Source: Congregibacter litoralis KT71 (GTDB taxonomy: Bacteria; Pseudomonadota; Gammaproteobacteria; Pseudomonadales; Halieaceae). Taken from it: 64,000 nt of DNA. Location: NCBI RefSeq assembly GCF_000153125.2, contig NZ_CM002299.1, positions 4,287,118 through 4,351,117 on the forward strand, given 5' to 3'. Below, piece by piece: positions 14,096-22,341 of this stretch (position 1 is the stretch's first letter; each line of letters begins with the position of its first letter). The notes below the pieces were generated by a model. The model was not told where the DNA came from. It saw only the letters and a program-made list of their open reading frames with translations, and did not search any database. Position numbers and translations under genes: made by a program.

Positions 14096-16534
14096 TCACT
14101 CATAACGCAAGGCGGAAACAGGCCGGGTAAGGGCCGCCCGCGCGGCCTGGTAGGCAATGGTCAGCCATGCAATGAGCAAAGCCCCCACAGCGGCAGCAAT
14201 GAACAGCCAGGCCCACTCAGAGGCAGGCGCTGCATAGGCAAATCGCGTCAGCCATTGGCTCATTGCATAAAACGCCAGGGGCCATGCGATGACACTGGCA
14301 ATCACAACCAGACGGGTGAAGTCCGTGGTCAGCAAAATGACGATGTCGGCAACGGAGGCGCCCATGACTTTACGGATGCCGATTTCCTTGGTGCGTCGCT
14401 CCGTCGTGAAGGATGCGAGACCGAAGAGGCCGAGAGTCGCCACAAAAATCGCGAAGGCCGAAAAAAGCCCGAACAGTTTCGCCTGCTTGTCGTCGGCCCG
14501 GTAGCGGGCATCAAAGCGATCATCGAGAAACTCCCAGTTAATGGGATCTCTGGGAAGCACTCGCTTCCATACGGCCTCCATGTGCGCAATGGCTGCCTGG
14601 GGGTTTCCCGGCGCCAACTTGACGGATAACCGTCTCCCGTAGCGCGTATGCGGCTCCGAGTAAATCGTCGCCTTGCGCTCGTCGTGGAGGGAGGAGAAGT
14701 AGAGGTCGGGAATTACGCCGATCACTTCCCGGTTCACCAGTCTGTCCAGCTCGCGGCTAACAGGCTGAACAATCACCTTGCCTACAGCCTCTTTGGGGCT
14801 CCAACCGAAACGCCGTGCGGCGGACTCATTCAAAACGACCCAGGCTTGGGTCACAGGGCTTTCGTCTGATGGCTCCTCAGGTCGCAATTCGTTGGACCGA
14901 AAGGTGCGCCCCGCCAGAAAAGAAACGCCGTAGTGCTCGAACCAGTGGGCGTCCACCTTCAGATCAGCAATAGCGAGGATATTGTCCGACACCATTTGCT
15001 TGCCCTGAGCCACATAACCCGATCCATCGAGGTTCTGCATACTCGGCACCCGCGATGAATACACCACGGACTCTATGCCCGGATGGGTTTCCATCTCTGT
15101 CCGCAGGGGCCGGTAGATTTCGTAAAGATCGACAAAATACGGCAGACTCATCACGACATTGCGTGAGCGGTCAAAACCGAGATCGAGATTTTTTGTGTAG
15201 TGCATCTGAGCCATCACGACGCCGGTGGCGATGAGCAGCGCAATCGAGGTAGTGAACTGAAACACCACCAACGATTTGCGCAGCATCGCCGATCCGCTCC
15301 CGGCAGCGGCGCCCTTGAGCACCTCCACGGGTCGAAAGTGGGACAGATAAAGCGCGGGGTACGATCCTGCCACCAGCCCTACCAGCCCCGTACCCACCAC
15401 CAGGGTCAGGAGGGTCTGGGGGTCTGCCGGGGAAAAAACCAGGGGCTTTTCAAGGAAAGCGGAAAAGGGTGGCAGCACCAATTCCACCAGCGCCACAGCC
15501 AACAGCATGGAAAATGCGGTCAGCAACACGGACTCGCCCAGAAACTGACGAATAATCTGACCCCGGGTGGCGCCCACCACCTTGCGGATGCCGACTTCCC
15601 GCGCGCGCTGCGTTGAGCGGGCCGTGGTCAGGTTCATGAAGTTTACGCAGGCGATGAGCAGCACCACCATGGCTACGGCACTAAAGGTGTAAACCGTGCT
15701 CAGGCTGCCATTGGCCCGCCACTCGGAATCCCGGTTAGAGGTCAGGTGAATATCCGTAAGGCGCTGCAGACCCAGCGCTGTTCCTGAGGGTGCATCAGCG
15801 CCGCGATGCTTGATCAGGAAATCATCAAAGCGGGCGCTCAGGCGCTGGGGCTCGTAGCCCGCGGGCAAGCGAATATAGGTGAAGTAGTTATTGCTACCCC
15901 AGTTTGTCAGCTCGTCAGCACCCATGAACCCCGGAACGGCATCAATGGAGGCAACCATCTCAAAAGCCATGTGGGTGTTTTCCGGAAGATCCCTGAACAC
16001 GCCGGTAACCGTTGCTTCCACCTGTCCCATGAGGTTCAGGCTTTGACCCAGGGGATCTTCGCTCCCGAAGTAGCGCTGCGCAGCACGCTCAGATAGCACC
16101 ATGTTATTGGGTGTCGCCAGGGCACTGTCCCGACTGCCCGCCACAAACTCGAGATTAAAGAACTCAAAAACATTGGGGTCGGCAATAACGATGCCCTCCT
16201 CAACGGTCGTCTCGCTGCCGTGAATGATGTTTAAGGGGCCAGGCTGAAAAATCCGGGTCATATCTTCAATTTCAGCGAAGTCTTCCTGCAACAGTGGCCC
16301 GATGGGCGGGGCGACTCTGGCCAGCTTCAGGTCGTTTCCGAAGAAATCGCGGGTCACTCGATAAATACGATCCGCGTTATCCCAGTGCTTGTCGTAGGAA
16401 AGCTCGTAATTCACGAACACCGTGATAATGATGCAGCAGGCCAGACCAATGGCCAGGCCAAGAATATTAATCACGCTGAAAAGCGGATTAGCTCCGATGG
16501 TACGCAGGGCAATTTTCAGGTAGTTAAGAAACAT
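14096..16534 (-). CDS. ABC transporter permease, MacB/FtsX family (8 TM)
   Basis: This 812-aa protein has the duplicated MacB plan. TM1 near residues 18-42 precedes a MacB-type periplasmic domain (about 50-280). The first FtsX block (about 285-400) contains QRAREVGIRKVVGATRGQI. After another TM (about 427) and a second periplasmic domain, a second FtsX block (about 685-800) contains ERRTKEIGIRKVMGASVADI. Two EIGIRKV-type coupling helices are typical of this type. Such transporters move substrates by mechanotransmission rather than by passage through the permease. It overlaps the ATPase gene by 11 bp, and the adaptor gene lies before that. The substrate is unknown; peptides or lipoprotein-like molecules are plausible. 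Confidence 0.9.
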   Translation of the reverse strand: MFLNYLKIALRTIGANPLFSVINILGLAIGLACCIIITVFVNYELSYDKHWDNADRIYRVTRDFFGNDLKLARVAPPIGPLLQEDFAEIEDMTRIFQPGPLNIIHGSETTVEEGIVIADPNVFEFFNLEFVAGSRDSALATPNNMVLSERAAQRYFGSEDPLGQSLNLMGQVEATVTGVFRDLPENTHMAFEMVASIDAVPGFMGADELTNWGSNNYFTYIRLPAGYEPQRLSARFDDFLIKHRGADAPSGTALGLQRLTDIHLTSNRDSEWRANGSLSTVYTFSAVAMVVLLIACVNFMNLTTARSTQRAREVGIRKVVGATRGQIIRQFLGESVLLTAFSMLLAVALVELVLPPFSAFLEKPLVFSPADPQTLLTLVVGTGLVGLVAGSYPALYLSHFRPVEVLKGAAAGSGSAMLRKSLVVFQFTTSIALLIATGVVMAQMHYTKNLDLGFDRSRNVVMSLPYFVDLYEIYRPLRTEMETHPGIESVVYSSRVPSMQNLDGSGYVAQGKQMVSDNILAIADLKVDAHWFEHYGVSFLAGRTFRSNELRPEEPSDESPVTQAWVVLNESAARRFGWSPKEAVGKVIVQPVSRELDRLVNREVIGVIPDLYFSSLHDERKATIYSEPHTRYGRRLSVKLAPGNPQAAIAHMEAVWKRVLPRDPINWEFLDDRFDARYRADDKQAKLFGLFSAFAIFVATLGLFGLASFTTERRTKEIGIRKVMGASVADIVILLTTDFTRLVVIASVIAWPLAFYAMSQWLTRFAYAAPASEWAWLFIAAAVGALLIAWLTIAYQAARAALTRPVSALRYE

Positions 16535-17234
16535 GGGCTATCTCATCCATCTGCTGCCTCGCCATGACGTTTTCGGAGAGGATGCGCCCATCGAGCATAT
16601 TCACAACCCGCGTCGCATGGTCGGCATGGGCAGGGTCGTGGGTGACCATAACGATGGTGGTTCCTTCCCGGTTCAGATCGTTGAGTAGAGCAAGCACTTC
16701 CTCACCGTTGCTGCTATCGAGATTTCCTGTCGGCTCATCCGCCAGAATGAGCGCCGGATTACTGATCACCGCCCGGGCGACGGCAACGCGCTGCTGCTGC
16801 CCGCCGGACAGCTGCTGGGGCCGATGGTCAGCGCGGTGAGCAATGTTCACGCGCTCAAGAACCTCCATAACGCGGCGCTCACGCTCGGCGGGCTTTACCT
16901 TCTGATAGAGCAGGGGCAGTTGAACGTTTTCGCGAACGGATAGTTCGTCGATGAGATTGAAGCTCTGAAAGATAAAACCCAGGCGCTTCTTGCGAATGAC
17001 AGCCAGTTCCTGTTCCGAGCAACCCGAGATCCTTTCACCCTGGAGGGAGTAGGTGCCGGCAGAGGCGGAGTCCAGCATTCCCAGTACATTGAGGAGCGTA
17101 GATTTGCCGCAGCCCGACGGGCCCATAATCGCAATGAACTCTCCTTTTTCAATCTGTAGGTTGATGCCATCTAACGCGGTCGTCTCCACATCAGAGGTCC
17201 GGTATACCTTGCACAGGTCTGTCATCTCGATCAT
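16524..17234 (-). CDS. ABC transporter ATP-binding protein (MacB/LolD type)
   Basis: This 236-aa protein has Walker A GPSGCGKST near residues 39-47, the signature LSGGQQQRVAVARA near 140-153 and Walker B LILADEPTGNLDS. The last is characteristic of the LolD/MacB/FtsE branch. The length is that of a single nucleotide-binding domain. It powers the permease encoded just downstream (11-bp overlap) and is preceded by the HlyD-type adaptor gene (13-bp gap). The three form one transcription unit. Confidence 0.92.
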   Translation of the reverse strand: MIEMTDLCKVYRTSDVETTALDGINLQIEKGEFIAIMGPSGCGKSTLLNVLGMLDSASAGTYSLQGERISGCSEQELAVIRKKRLGFIFQSFNLIDELSVRENVQLPLLYQKVKPAERERRVMEVLERVNIAHRADHRPQQLSGGQQQRVAVARAVISNPALILADEPTGNLDSSNGEEVLALLNDLNREGTTIVMVTHDPAHADHATRVVNMLDGRILSENVMARQQMDEIAHVS

Positions 17235-17247
17235 TTTTTGTTCCTGC

Positions 17248-18498
17248 CTAGCGGTCTATGAAGAGTCGATCAACGTTTATGAAGCTGCTGTAGGAGGACG
17301 TGATCACTACGTCCCCGGGCAGTAGGCCCGAGACCACTTCAATTTGATTTGGATTGCGACGGCCCAGCTGAACATCGCGGCGCGTCGCCACGCTGCGATC
17401 CGGACTGAGAACGAATACCCAGGCGCCGCCGGTGTCGATAAGAAAAGCCCCGTTACTCACGAGCGTTGCCTGCTCCTCGGTATCACCGAGCATCAGACGC
17501 AGTTGCAAAGTCTGACCGCGGCGAATGTTGCCCGGGGTGTCATCCAGGAAGCGCAGGTCGACCTCAAACTGTGCACCGGAGACCTCCGGATAAATCTTAC
17601 TGAGCTCTAGCGTGTAGGCCTTTCCGTCAAGCTCCAGTCTCGCTCGCTGGCCGACACTGACCCGATTCAGATAAAACTCATTGACCAGGGCAGAGGCTTT
17701 GAAGTGATCGACGTCATCGATTTGTCCCAGGCGCTCACCGCGGGCTTTAGACTCGCCAATCTCGGCGTCGAAGGATGAGAGCAGTCCGCTGCGTGGGGCG
17801 ACAATCAGCAGGTTCTCCAGATTCGCCCGTGCCAGGGTCAGGTTTTGCTCCAGCTGTGAAACCGAGGCTTGAAGTTGTTGCATCTGCGCAACGCGGATGC
17901 GCTCATCCTGGGCCTGACTCGCCAGGGTGATTTCCCGCCGTTTGCTCCAGTACTCAAGTTCGTCCAGGGCATTTTCATACTCATTGCGAGAGATAAACTC
18001 CTTACCTTCGAGCTCGGTGTAGCGTTTGACGAGGCGCCCGAGGCGAGTCATCTGGTAGTCAATCTCCACCAGGTCGCCCTTCAGGCTCAGGCGATTCTGC
18101 TCGATAGCCAGCTCCGTGTTTCGCAGATTGTTCAGCTGCTCGCTGACCTCGGCCTCCCGCGCGATAACGTCGAGCTGCAGGGTGGTGTTGCTTAACTCCA
18201 CCAGAGGCTGCCCCGCCGCAACGGTAGCCCCCTCCTCCACCAGAAGACGCTCTACCCGGCCACCTTCGATCGCGTCGAGAAACACGCTCCGTCCGGGTTC
18301 AACAATGGCTCGCAGGGGGATGTAATCTTCATAGGTGCCCGTGGTCACCGTGTCCGTGCGGATTCGCTGTCCGTCGAGGGTGAAGCTTGTTGAGTAATCA
18401 CGAGTGGCAAACCAGACGCCGGCAGCGACCAGGGCCGCAACAACCAGAGCGGGGACGAGCCATCGGGGAAGAGTTTGGCCTTGTATCGGGCGATCCAT
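17248..18498 (-). CDS. HlyD/MacA-type periplasmic adaptor subunit
   Basis: This 416-aa protein has one N-terminal TM segment (WLVPALVVAALVAAGVWF). A split biotinyl-lipoyl-like domain (GRVERLLVEEGATVAAGQPLVEL and a second half), a long coiled-coil hairpin (about residues 90-210) and beta-barrel domains follow. It links the MacB-like transporter to the periplasm. The start is placed at 18498, because the sigma-54 promoter ending at 18541 would start transcription near 18529, right at the alternative ATG at 18528. The 18498 start leaves a leader of about 30 nt. If another promoter is used, ten more residues are possible. Confidence 0.85.
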   Translation of the reverse strand: MDRPIQGQTLPRWLVPALVVAALVAAGVWFATRDYSTSFTLDGQRIRTDTVTTGTYEDYIPLRAIVEPGRSVFLDAIEGGRVERLLVEEGATVAAGQPLVELSNTTLQLDVIAREAEVSEQLNNLRNTELAIEQNRLSLKGDLVEIDYQMTRLGRLVKRYTELEGKEFISRNEYENALDELEYWSKRREITLASQAQDERIRVAQMQQLQASVSQLEQNLTLARANLENLLIVAPRSGLLSSFDAEIGESKARGERLGQIDDVDHFKASALVNEFYLNRVSVGQRARLELDGKAYTLELSKIYPEVSGAQFEVDLRFLDDTPGNIRRGQTLQLRLMLGDTEEQATLVSNGAFLIDTGGAWVFVLSPDRSVATRRDVQLGRRNPNQIEVVSGLLPGDVVITSSYSSFINVDRLFIDR

Positions 18499-18540
18499 AC
18501 TCGAGCTAGCTTGCGTTTGTTTATTCATAGCTTCTGTAAC

Positions 18541-18555
18541 GCAAGGATCGGCCCA
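18541..18555 (-). promoter_or_regulatory. Sigma-54 (-24/-12) promoter of the ABC transporter operon
   Basis: The minus strand reads TGGGCCGATCCTTGC, with GG and GC separated by exactly 10 bases as sigma-54 promoters require. It matches the TGGCACG-N4-TTGC consensus except for two of the spacer-side bases. It faces the adaptor gene, and the adjacent divergent gene codes for a sigma-54 activator, so context supports it strongly. Confidence 0.8.
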
Positions 18556-18625
18556 ACTTCACCAGTAATAAAATCAATGACTTAGGACCGGAGTCGCCGC
18601 CGCCATTGTTCACTTATGCAAATAG

Positions 18626-18643
18626 GTGTTCGAATTCGAACAC
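18626..18643. promoter_or_regulatory. Perfect 18-bp palindrome GTGTTCGAATTCGAACAC, likely activator binding site
   Basis: The palindrome is perfect and lies about 105 bp upstream of the transcription start predicted for the sigma-54 promoter, a usual distance for an upstream activating sequence. It is also 22 bp before the start codon of the activator gene, so binding there could repress that gene as well. The probable ligand is the NtrC-type regulator encoded beside it. Confidence 0.65.
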
Positions 18644-18664
18644 TTGAGGGACTACACTGGCCCC

Positions 18665-20002
18665 ATGACTGACAAGACCACCCTGCTCATCGTCGACGAT
18701 GACGAGGACGTATTAACCGCCGCCCGGCTTCTCCTGCGCCGGCACTTCGGCCGTGTGATTACCCAGACTGATCCCGGCAAAATCCCCGAACTCATGGCCG
18801 CTGAGGCAATCGATGTGTTCCTCCTGGACATGAATTTCGCCATCGGCAGAAACAGCGGCAAAGAGGGCTTGCACTGGCTGGGAGACATTCGGCAGCGCGA
18901 CCCGAATGCCGTGGTGGTTCTTATGACTGCCTTCGGCGACCTCAACACGGCAGTGGCGGCGATGCGTGAGGGTGCGACGGATTTTGTGCTCAAGCCCTGG
19001 CAGAACGACAGACTGATCGCGACCCTACGCGTAGCCGCAGATTTGCGACACACCCGGGCTCAACTCAGCGCACTGACCGCCCCACCGCCCGAAGAAACCA
19101 TGATCGCCGGATCTGCGTCCATGCAGCGCGTCATGAAAATGGTGGAGCGAGTCGCAGGCACCGACGCCACCGTCCTGATCCGGGGCGAGAATGGCACGGG
19201 TAAGGAGTTGATTGCCCAAGAGCTGCACCGTCTTTCTGCCCGCTCCGACGCGCCAATGGTCAGCGTCGATCTGGGGGCCCTCGCCGAGAGCCTGTTTGAA
19301 AGCGAACTCTTCGGACATCGGCGCGGTGCCTTTACCGGGGCCGACAGTGATCGGGCGGGACGTTTTCAGGCGGCCAGCGGCGGCACGCTTTTTCTGGATG
19401 AGATTGGCAACCTGCCCCTCGCGCTCCAGACAAAACTATTGCGCGCACTGGAAAACCGTGAAGTCACTCCCCTGGGTGCAGACCAAGAGATCGACGTGGA
19501 TATTCGACTCATTGCAGCCACTAACCAGCCCCTGGAGGACATGGTTGCCCGCGGCGAGTTCCGCGAGGATTTGCTCTACCGAATCAACACCATCTCCATT
19601 GAACTGCCGCCCCTGCGGGAGCGCCTTGAAGATCTGCCGGAGTTGGCGCGCTTCTTCGCCGCACAGGCCGCACGACGGTACCGCCTGCCCGCCAAGGAAG
19701 TTCCGGCAAAGGTCCTTCAGCGATTGGCACAGTGGAGCTGGCCGGGCAACATCCGGGAGCTGTCGCATACCATGGAGCGCGCCGTGATCATGGGCGAGCG
19801 TGATGCTCTCGCCATTGAAGACTTTGATCTTAAGTCCCGGCAGGTAGACGCCGCGGCTGAAACGCTCAATCTGGAAGAGAATGAACGCAGGCTGGTACAA
19901 ACGGCTCTCCAACGGTACGAAGGGAATGTGTCGAGAGCGGCCGACGCTCTGGGCATCACCCGTGCAGCGCTGTACCGACGAATGGAAAAGTTCGATCTGT
20001 GA
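18665..20002 (+). CDS. Sigma-54-dependent response regulator, NtrC type
   Basis: This 445-aa protein has a receiver domain (residues 1-125, phosphorylated Asp55 in LLDMNF, acidic cluster DDDED at 11-15) and an AAA+ domain with Walker A RGENGTGKE, the sigma-54 loop GAFTGA and an arginine-finger region. A Fis-type helix-turn-helix ends the protein (ALQRYEGNVSRAADALGITRAALYRRM). ATG at 18665 starts at the receiver; a GTG frame 13 codons upstream would overlap the palindrome. The kinase gene follows with a GTGA overlap. It almost certainly activates the divergent ABC transporter operon. Confidence 0.93.
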   Translation: MTDKTTLLIVDDDEDVLTAARLLLRRHFGRVITQTDPGKIPELMAAEAIDVFLLDMNFAIGRNSGKEGLHWLGDIRQRDPNAVVVLMTAFGDLNTAVAAMREGATDFVLKPWQNDRLIATLRVAADLRHTRAQLSALTAPPPEETMIAGSASMQRVMKMVERVAGTDATVLIRGENGTGKELIAQELHRLSARSDAPMVSVDLGALAESLFESELFGHRRGAFTGADSDRAGRFQAASGGTLFLDEIGNLPLALQTKLLRALENREVTPLGADQEIDVDIRLIAATNQPLEDMVARGEFREDLLYRINTISIELPPLRERLEDLPELARFFAAQAARRYRLPAKEVPAKVLQRLAQWSWPGNIRELSHTMERAVIMGERDALAIEDFDLKSRQVDAAAETLNLEENERRLVQTALQRYEGNVSRAADALGITRAALYRRMEKFDL

Positions 20003-21327
20003 AGCAGCGCTTCCGGCAGCGGTTTCGTTGGGCCACCATTTTTCAGGTTTTGCTACTGACGGTGACGCTGTCGCTGCTCGCGCTTTCTTTGACGGGCAGG
20101 GACTACCGTGCCGTGCCGTTGATATTGAGTATGATCGCGGCGCTACAGCTATTCCTTCTGATACGTTCGGTTCACGCGCATGTAAACGCGCTGGAAGACT
20201 TTTTTGCCGCTGTCGCCTACGAGGACTTTACAAAGCGCTTCCTTGAAGAGGACCTGGACGGAGAACTCCGAGATGCCTTTAACCGCATTCTTGCGCGTTT
20301 CCGCACGGCCAGCGCCGAGCGTGAACTCCAGGCGGGTTATCTCGATACGGTTGTACGCCATGTGCCGGTCGCGCTCCTGGCCGCCAAGGCCGACGGTAGC
20401 CTGTCCATCGTCAATAACCCCGCGCGGCGACTTACGGGGCTGACGGGTTTACGTCATCTAGACGACCTGGCTCAGCTCGCGCCGGATCTACCCGGCGCCC
20501 TAAGTGAAATCGGGGCGGGGCAACAACGCCTGCTACAAACCCGTTTGCGGGGTATTCCCGCGGAACTTCGCGTGTCCGTATCAGAAATCCGTCGTGATGG
20601 CGCCGTAGAGCGACTTTACTCCCTGGAAAACTTATCCGGTGAGCTATCGGCCCGGGAGAGCAGCGCCTGGCGCAACCTGATTCGCGTGCTGACCCACGAG
20701 ATCATGAATACCCTGACCCCCGTGAGTTCCCTGGCAGAAACTGCCAGCGGTATGCTCAATGAAAGCGCCGCGCTTCGTAAGGATCCCGCCATCGACGATA
20801 TACGCGAAGCGGTTGAGACCATCGGACGCCGCAGCTCCGGACTCACGCGCTTCGTGACCCGTTATCGGGAGCTTATGCAGGTGCCGAATCCGGAGCTCTC
20901 GGAGATAGTCGTGGCGGACCTGCTGCGCGACCTGATCAACCTTGAGAAGCAGGCCCTGGATGGCGTCGAAACGCGGCTATCCGTACAGCCGGAAACCCTG
21001 ACAATCACCGCAGACCGGCAATTGATCGAGCAGGTGCTGATCAACGTGTTAAAGAATTCCATCGAGGCGCTGCATGATGAGAAACAGTCCTTCATCACGC
21101 TTACAGCACGCCTGGACTACGGTCGCACCTTGATCGACATAGAGGACAACGGACCGGGAGTGCCAGAGGACCTGCTGGACGAAGTGTTCATTCCGTTTTT
21201 CACTACCAAACGCGAAGGCAGCGGTATCGGGCTTTCGCTGAGTCGACAGATAATGACGGCGCATGGCGGCGATGTCATCATGGAGCGACTCCCGGAAGGC
21301 ACACGAACGCGGCTGGTGTTTGTGTGA
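19999..21327 (+). CDS. Sensor histidine kinase, NtrY-like
   Basis: This 442-aa protein has two N-terminal TM helices with almost no periplasmic loop (about residues 13-57), a HAMP-like linker and a PAS-like segment (about 110-200). The H-box VLTHEIMNTLTPV carries His233, and the ATPase domain shows NVLKNSIEAL, DNGPGVP and GSGIGLSLS. The start is GTG at 19999, overlapping the response regulator stop. The short periplasmic part suggests that it senses the membrane or a cytoplasmic signal, perhaps envelope stress handled by the MacB-like pump. Confidence 0.92.
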   Translation: MKQRFRQRFRWATIFQVLLLTVTLSLLALSLTGRDYRAVPLILSMIAALQLFLLIRSVHAHVNALEDFFAAVAYEDFTKRFLEEDLDGELRDAFNRILARFRTASAERELQAGYLDTVVRHVPVALLAAKADGSLSIVNNPARRLTGLTGLRHLDDLAQLAPDLPGALSEIGAGQQRLLQTRLRGIPAELRVSVSEIRRDGAVERLYSLENLSGELSARESSAWRNLIRVLTHEIMNTLTPVSSLAETASGMLNESAALRKDPAIDDIREAVETIGRRSSGLTRFVTRYRELMQVPNPELSEIVVADLLRDLINLEKQALDGVETRLSVQPETLTITADRQLIEQVLINVLKNSIEALHDEKQSFITLTARLDYGRTLIDIEDNGPGVPEDLLDEVFIPFFTTKREGSGIGLSLSRQIMTAHGGDVIMERLPEGTRTRLVFV

Positions 21328-21360
21328 TTCCTGTGCCGGAACAGCCCAATGGACCAATGA

Positions 21361-22242
21361 TTAGAGATAGGGCACGTTGATCTGAAATCTGCAGCGATCT
21401 ATTACGCCACCACGAGCCCCAGCTAGCGGGGTTAGTAAATCATAGCTCGGAGGCCTACCAGACCCCAGCGACTTTCCGTTTTTAGGAAGCACGTACCAAA
21501 CAATTGTTTGCTTCGTATCGCGGCTCACGACAGCCGGGCTTGTATGGGTGTACCTTAGCCAAACGCCATCGGGTCCTTCAAAAGCCTGCGGATCAAGCAG
21601 CCGGATCTTGCCGGAATTAAGATACACGGTCGCTAGGAACAATCTCTCAAAAGAGAAATCGACATCAAAGTCTACGGGTTTCTGACCCCGGCAGAACGAG
21701 AGCCGATCGAGCTCTTGCTGGGACTGCACCGTATGCGCTCGCGTCAGGAAAACAGTCTTCGACGACCCTGTGCCGCGCACATCACCCTGCCGGTGCTCAG
21801 GTTCACTGACCTGCCACTGCCCGTTCACTCGTTTAACCACAACCACGGCATGAAACGGTCTGTATCCCTTTGGCCCTACTCCCGTTAAGAACCTTGCGGA
21901 GACTCGTATTGCGTCGTCAGAAAGCCTCGTTGTTTTGAGAGAATCCTGAAAAAACCAACCCTGGACTACCGGGGCAACGGCTCCAGTGCCAAGGCCGGCA
22001 GCGGAGCCCTTCGGAGAATCCAGAAGATATAAGCCACCAGAGCAGGGGTGACTAAAAATCGACAGCCGCTTATCAATAATGCTCAAAAGACGGCCCTTGG
22101 AAGGATTCTCAAGGACACAGTCAACGACGACTGAAGACGGCCTTTCGATGTCATCCGCCCCGGGAGCGATCGCTGTATCGGCCCGTGCCGAAGCGATCAA
22201 TACTAAAGAAAAACAAAAACTCAGTGCGAACAGTCTTTTCAT
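21361..22242 (-). CDS. Exported protein of unknown function, member of the GGGG-N6-CCCC regulon
   Basis: This 293-aa protein begins MKRLFALSFCFSLVLIASARA, a signal peptide. The start at 22242 has a strong ribosome site (AGGAGGA, 6 nt upstream). The mature protein has three spread cysteines (VVVDCVLEN, FSHPCSGG, SFCRGQ) plus one near the end (IDRCRF), and beta-strand-like segments. No domain is recognised. A GGGG-TAAACA-CCCC operator lies 64 bp upstream of the start codon, as at the kinase and Cys-repeat genes, so it belongs to the same regulon. It lies downstream of the kinase gene on the same strand but has its own operator. Confidence 0.7.
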   Translation of the reverse strand: MKRLFALSFCFSLVLIASARADTAIAPGADDIERPSSVVVDCVLENPSKGRLLSIIDKRLSIFSHPCSGGLYLLDSPKGSAAGLGTGAVAPVVQGWFFQDSLKTTRLSDDAIRVSARFLTGVGPKGYRPFHAVVVVKRVNGQWQVSEPEHRQGDVRGTGSSKTVFLTRAHTVQSQQELDRLSFCRGQKPVDFDVDFSFERLFLATVYLNSGKIRLLDPQAFEGPDGVWLRYTHTSPAVVSRDTKQTIVWYVLPKNGKSLGSGRPPSYDLLTPLAGARGGVIDRCRFQINVPYL

Positions 22243-22305
22243 TTCAGATCCTCCTGATGCGTAACCGTCGGGAGGATCTTCTCTTACCACTGAAACGGTA
22301 GTAAT

Positions 22306-22319
22306 GGGGTAAACACCCC
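22306..22319 (-). promoter_or_regulatory. Shared operator GGGG-N6-CCCC, copy 1
   Basis: The minus strand reads TTGGGGTGTTTACCCCAT. It lies 64 bp before the start codon of the 293-aa exported protein. Three further copies occur at the same distance from other genes here. Confidence 0.7.
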
Positions 22320-22341
22320 AATCAACACATCACTCAGTCAA

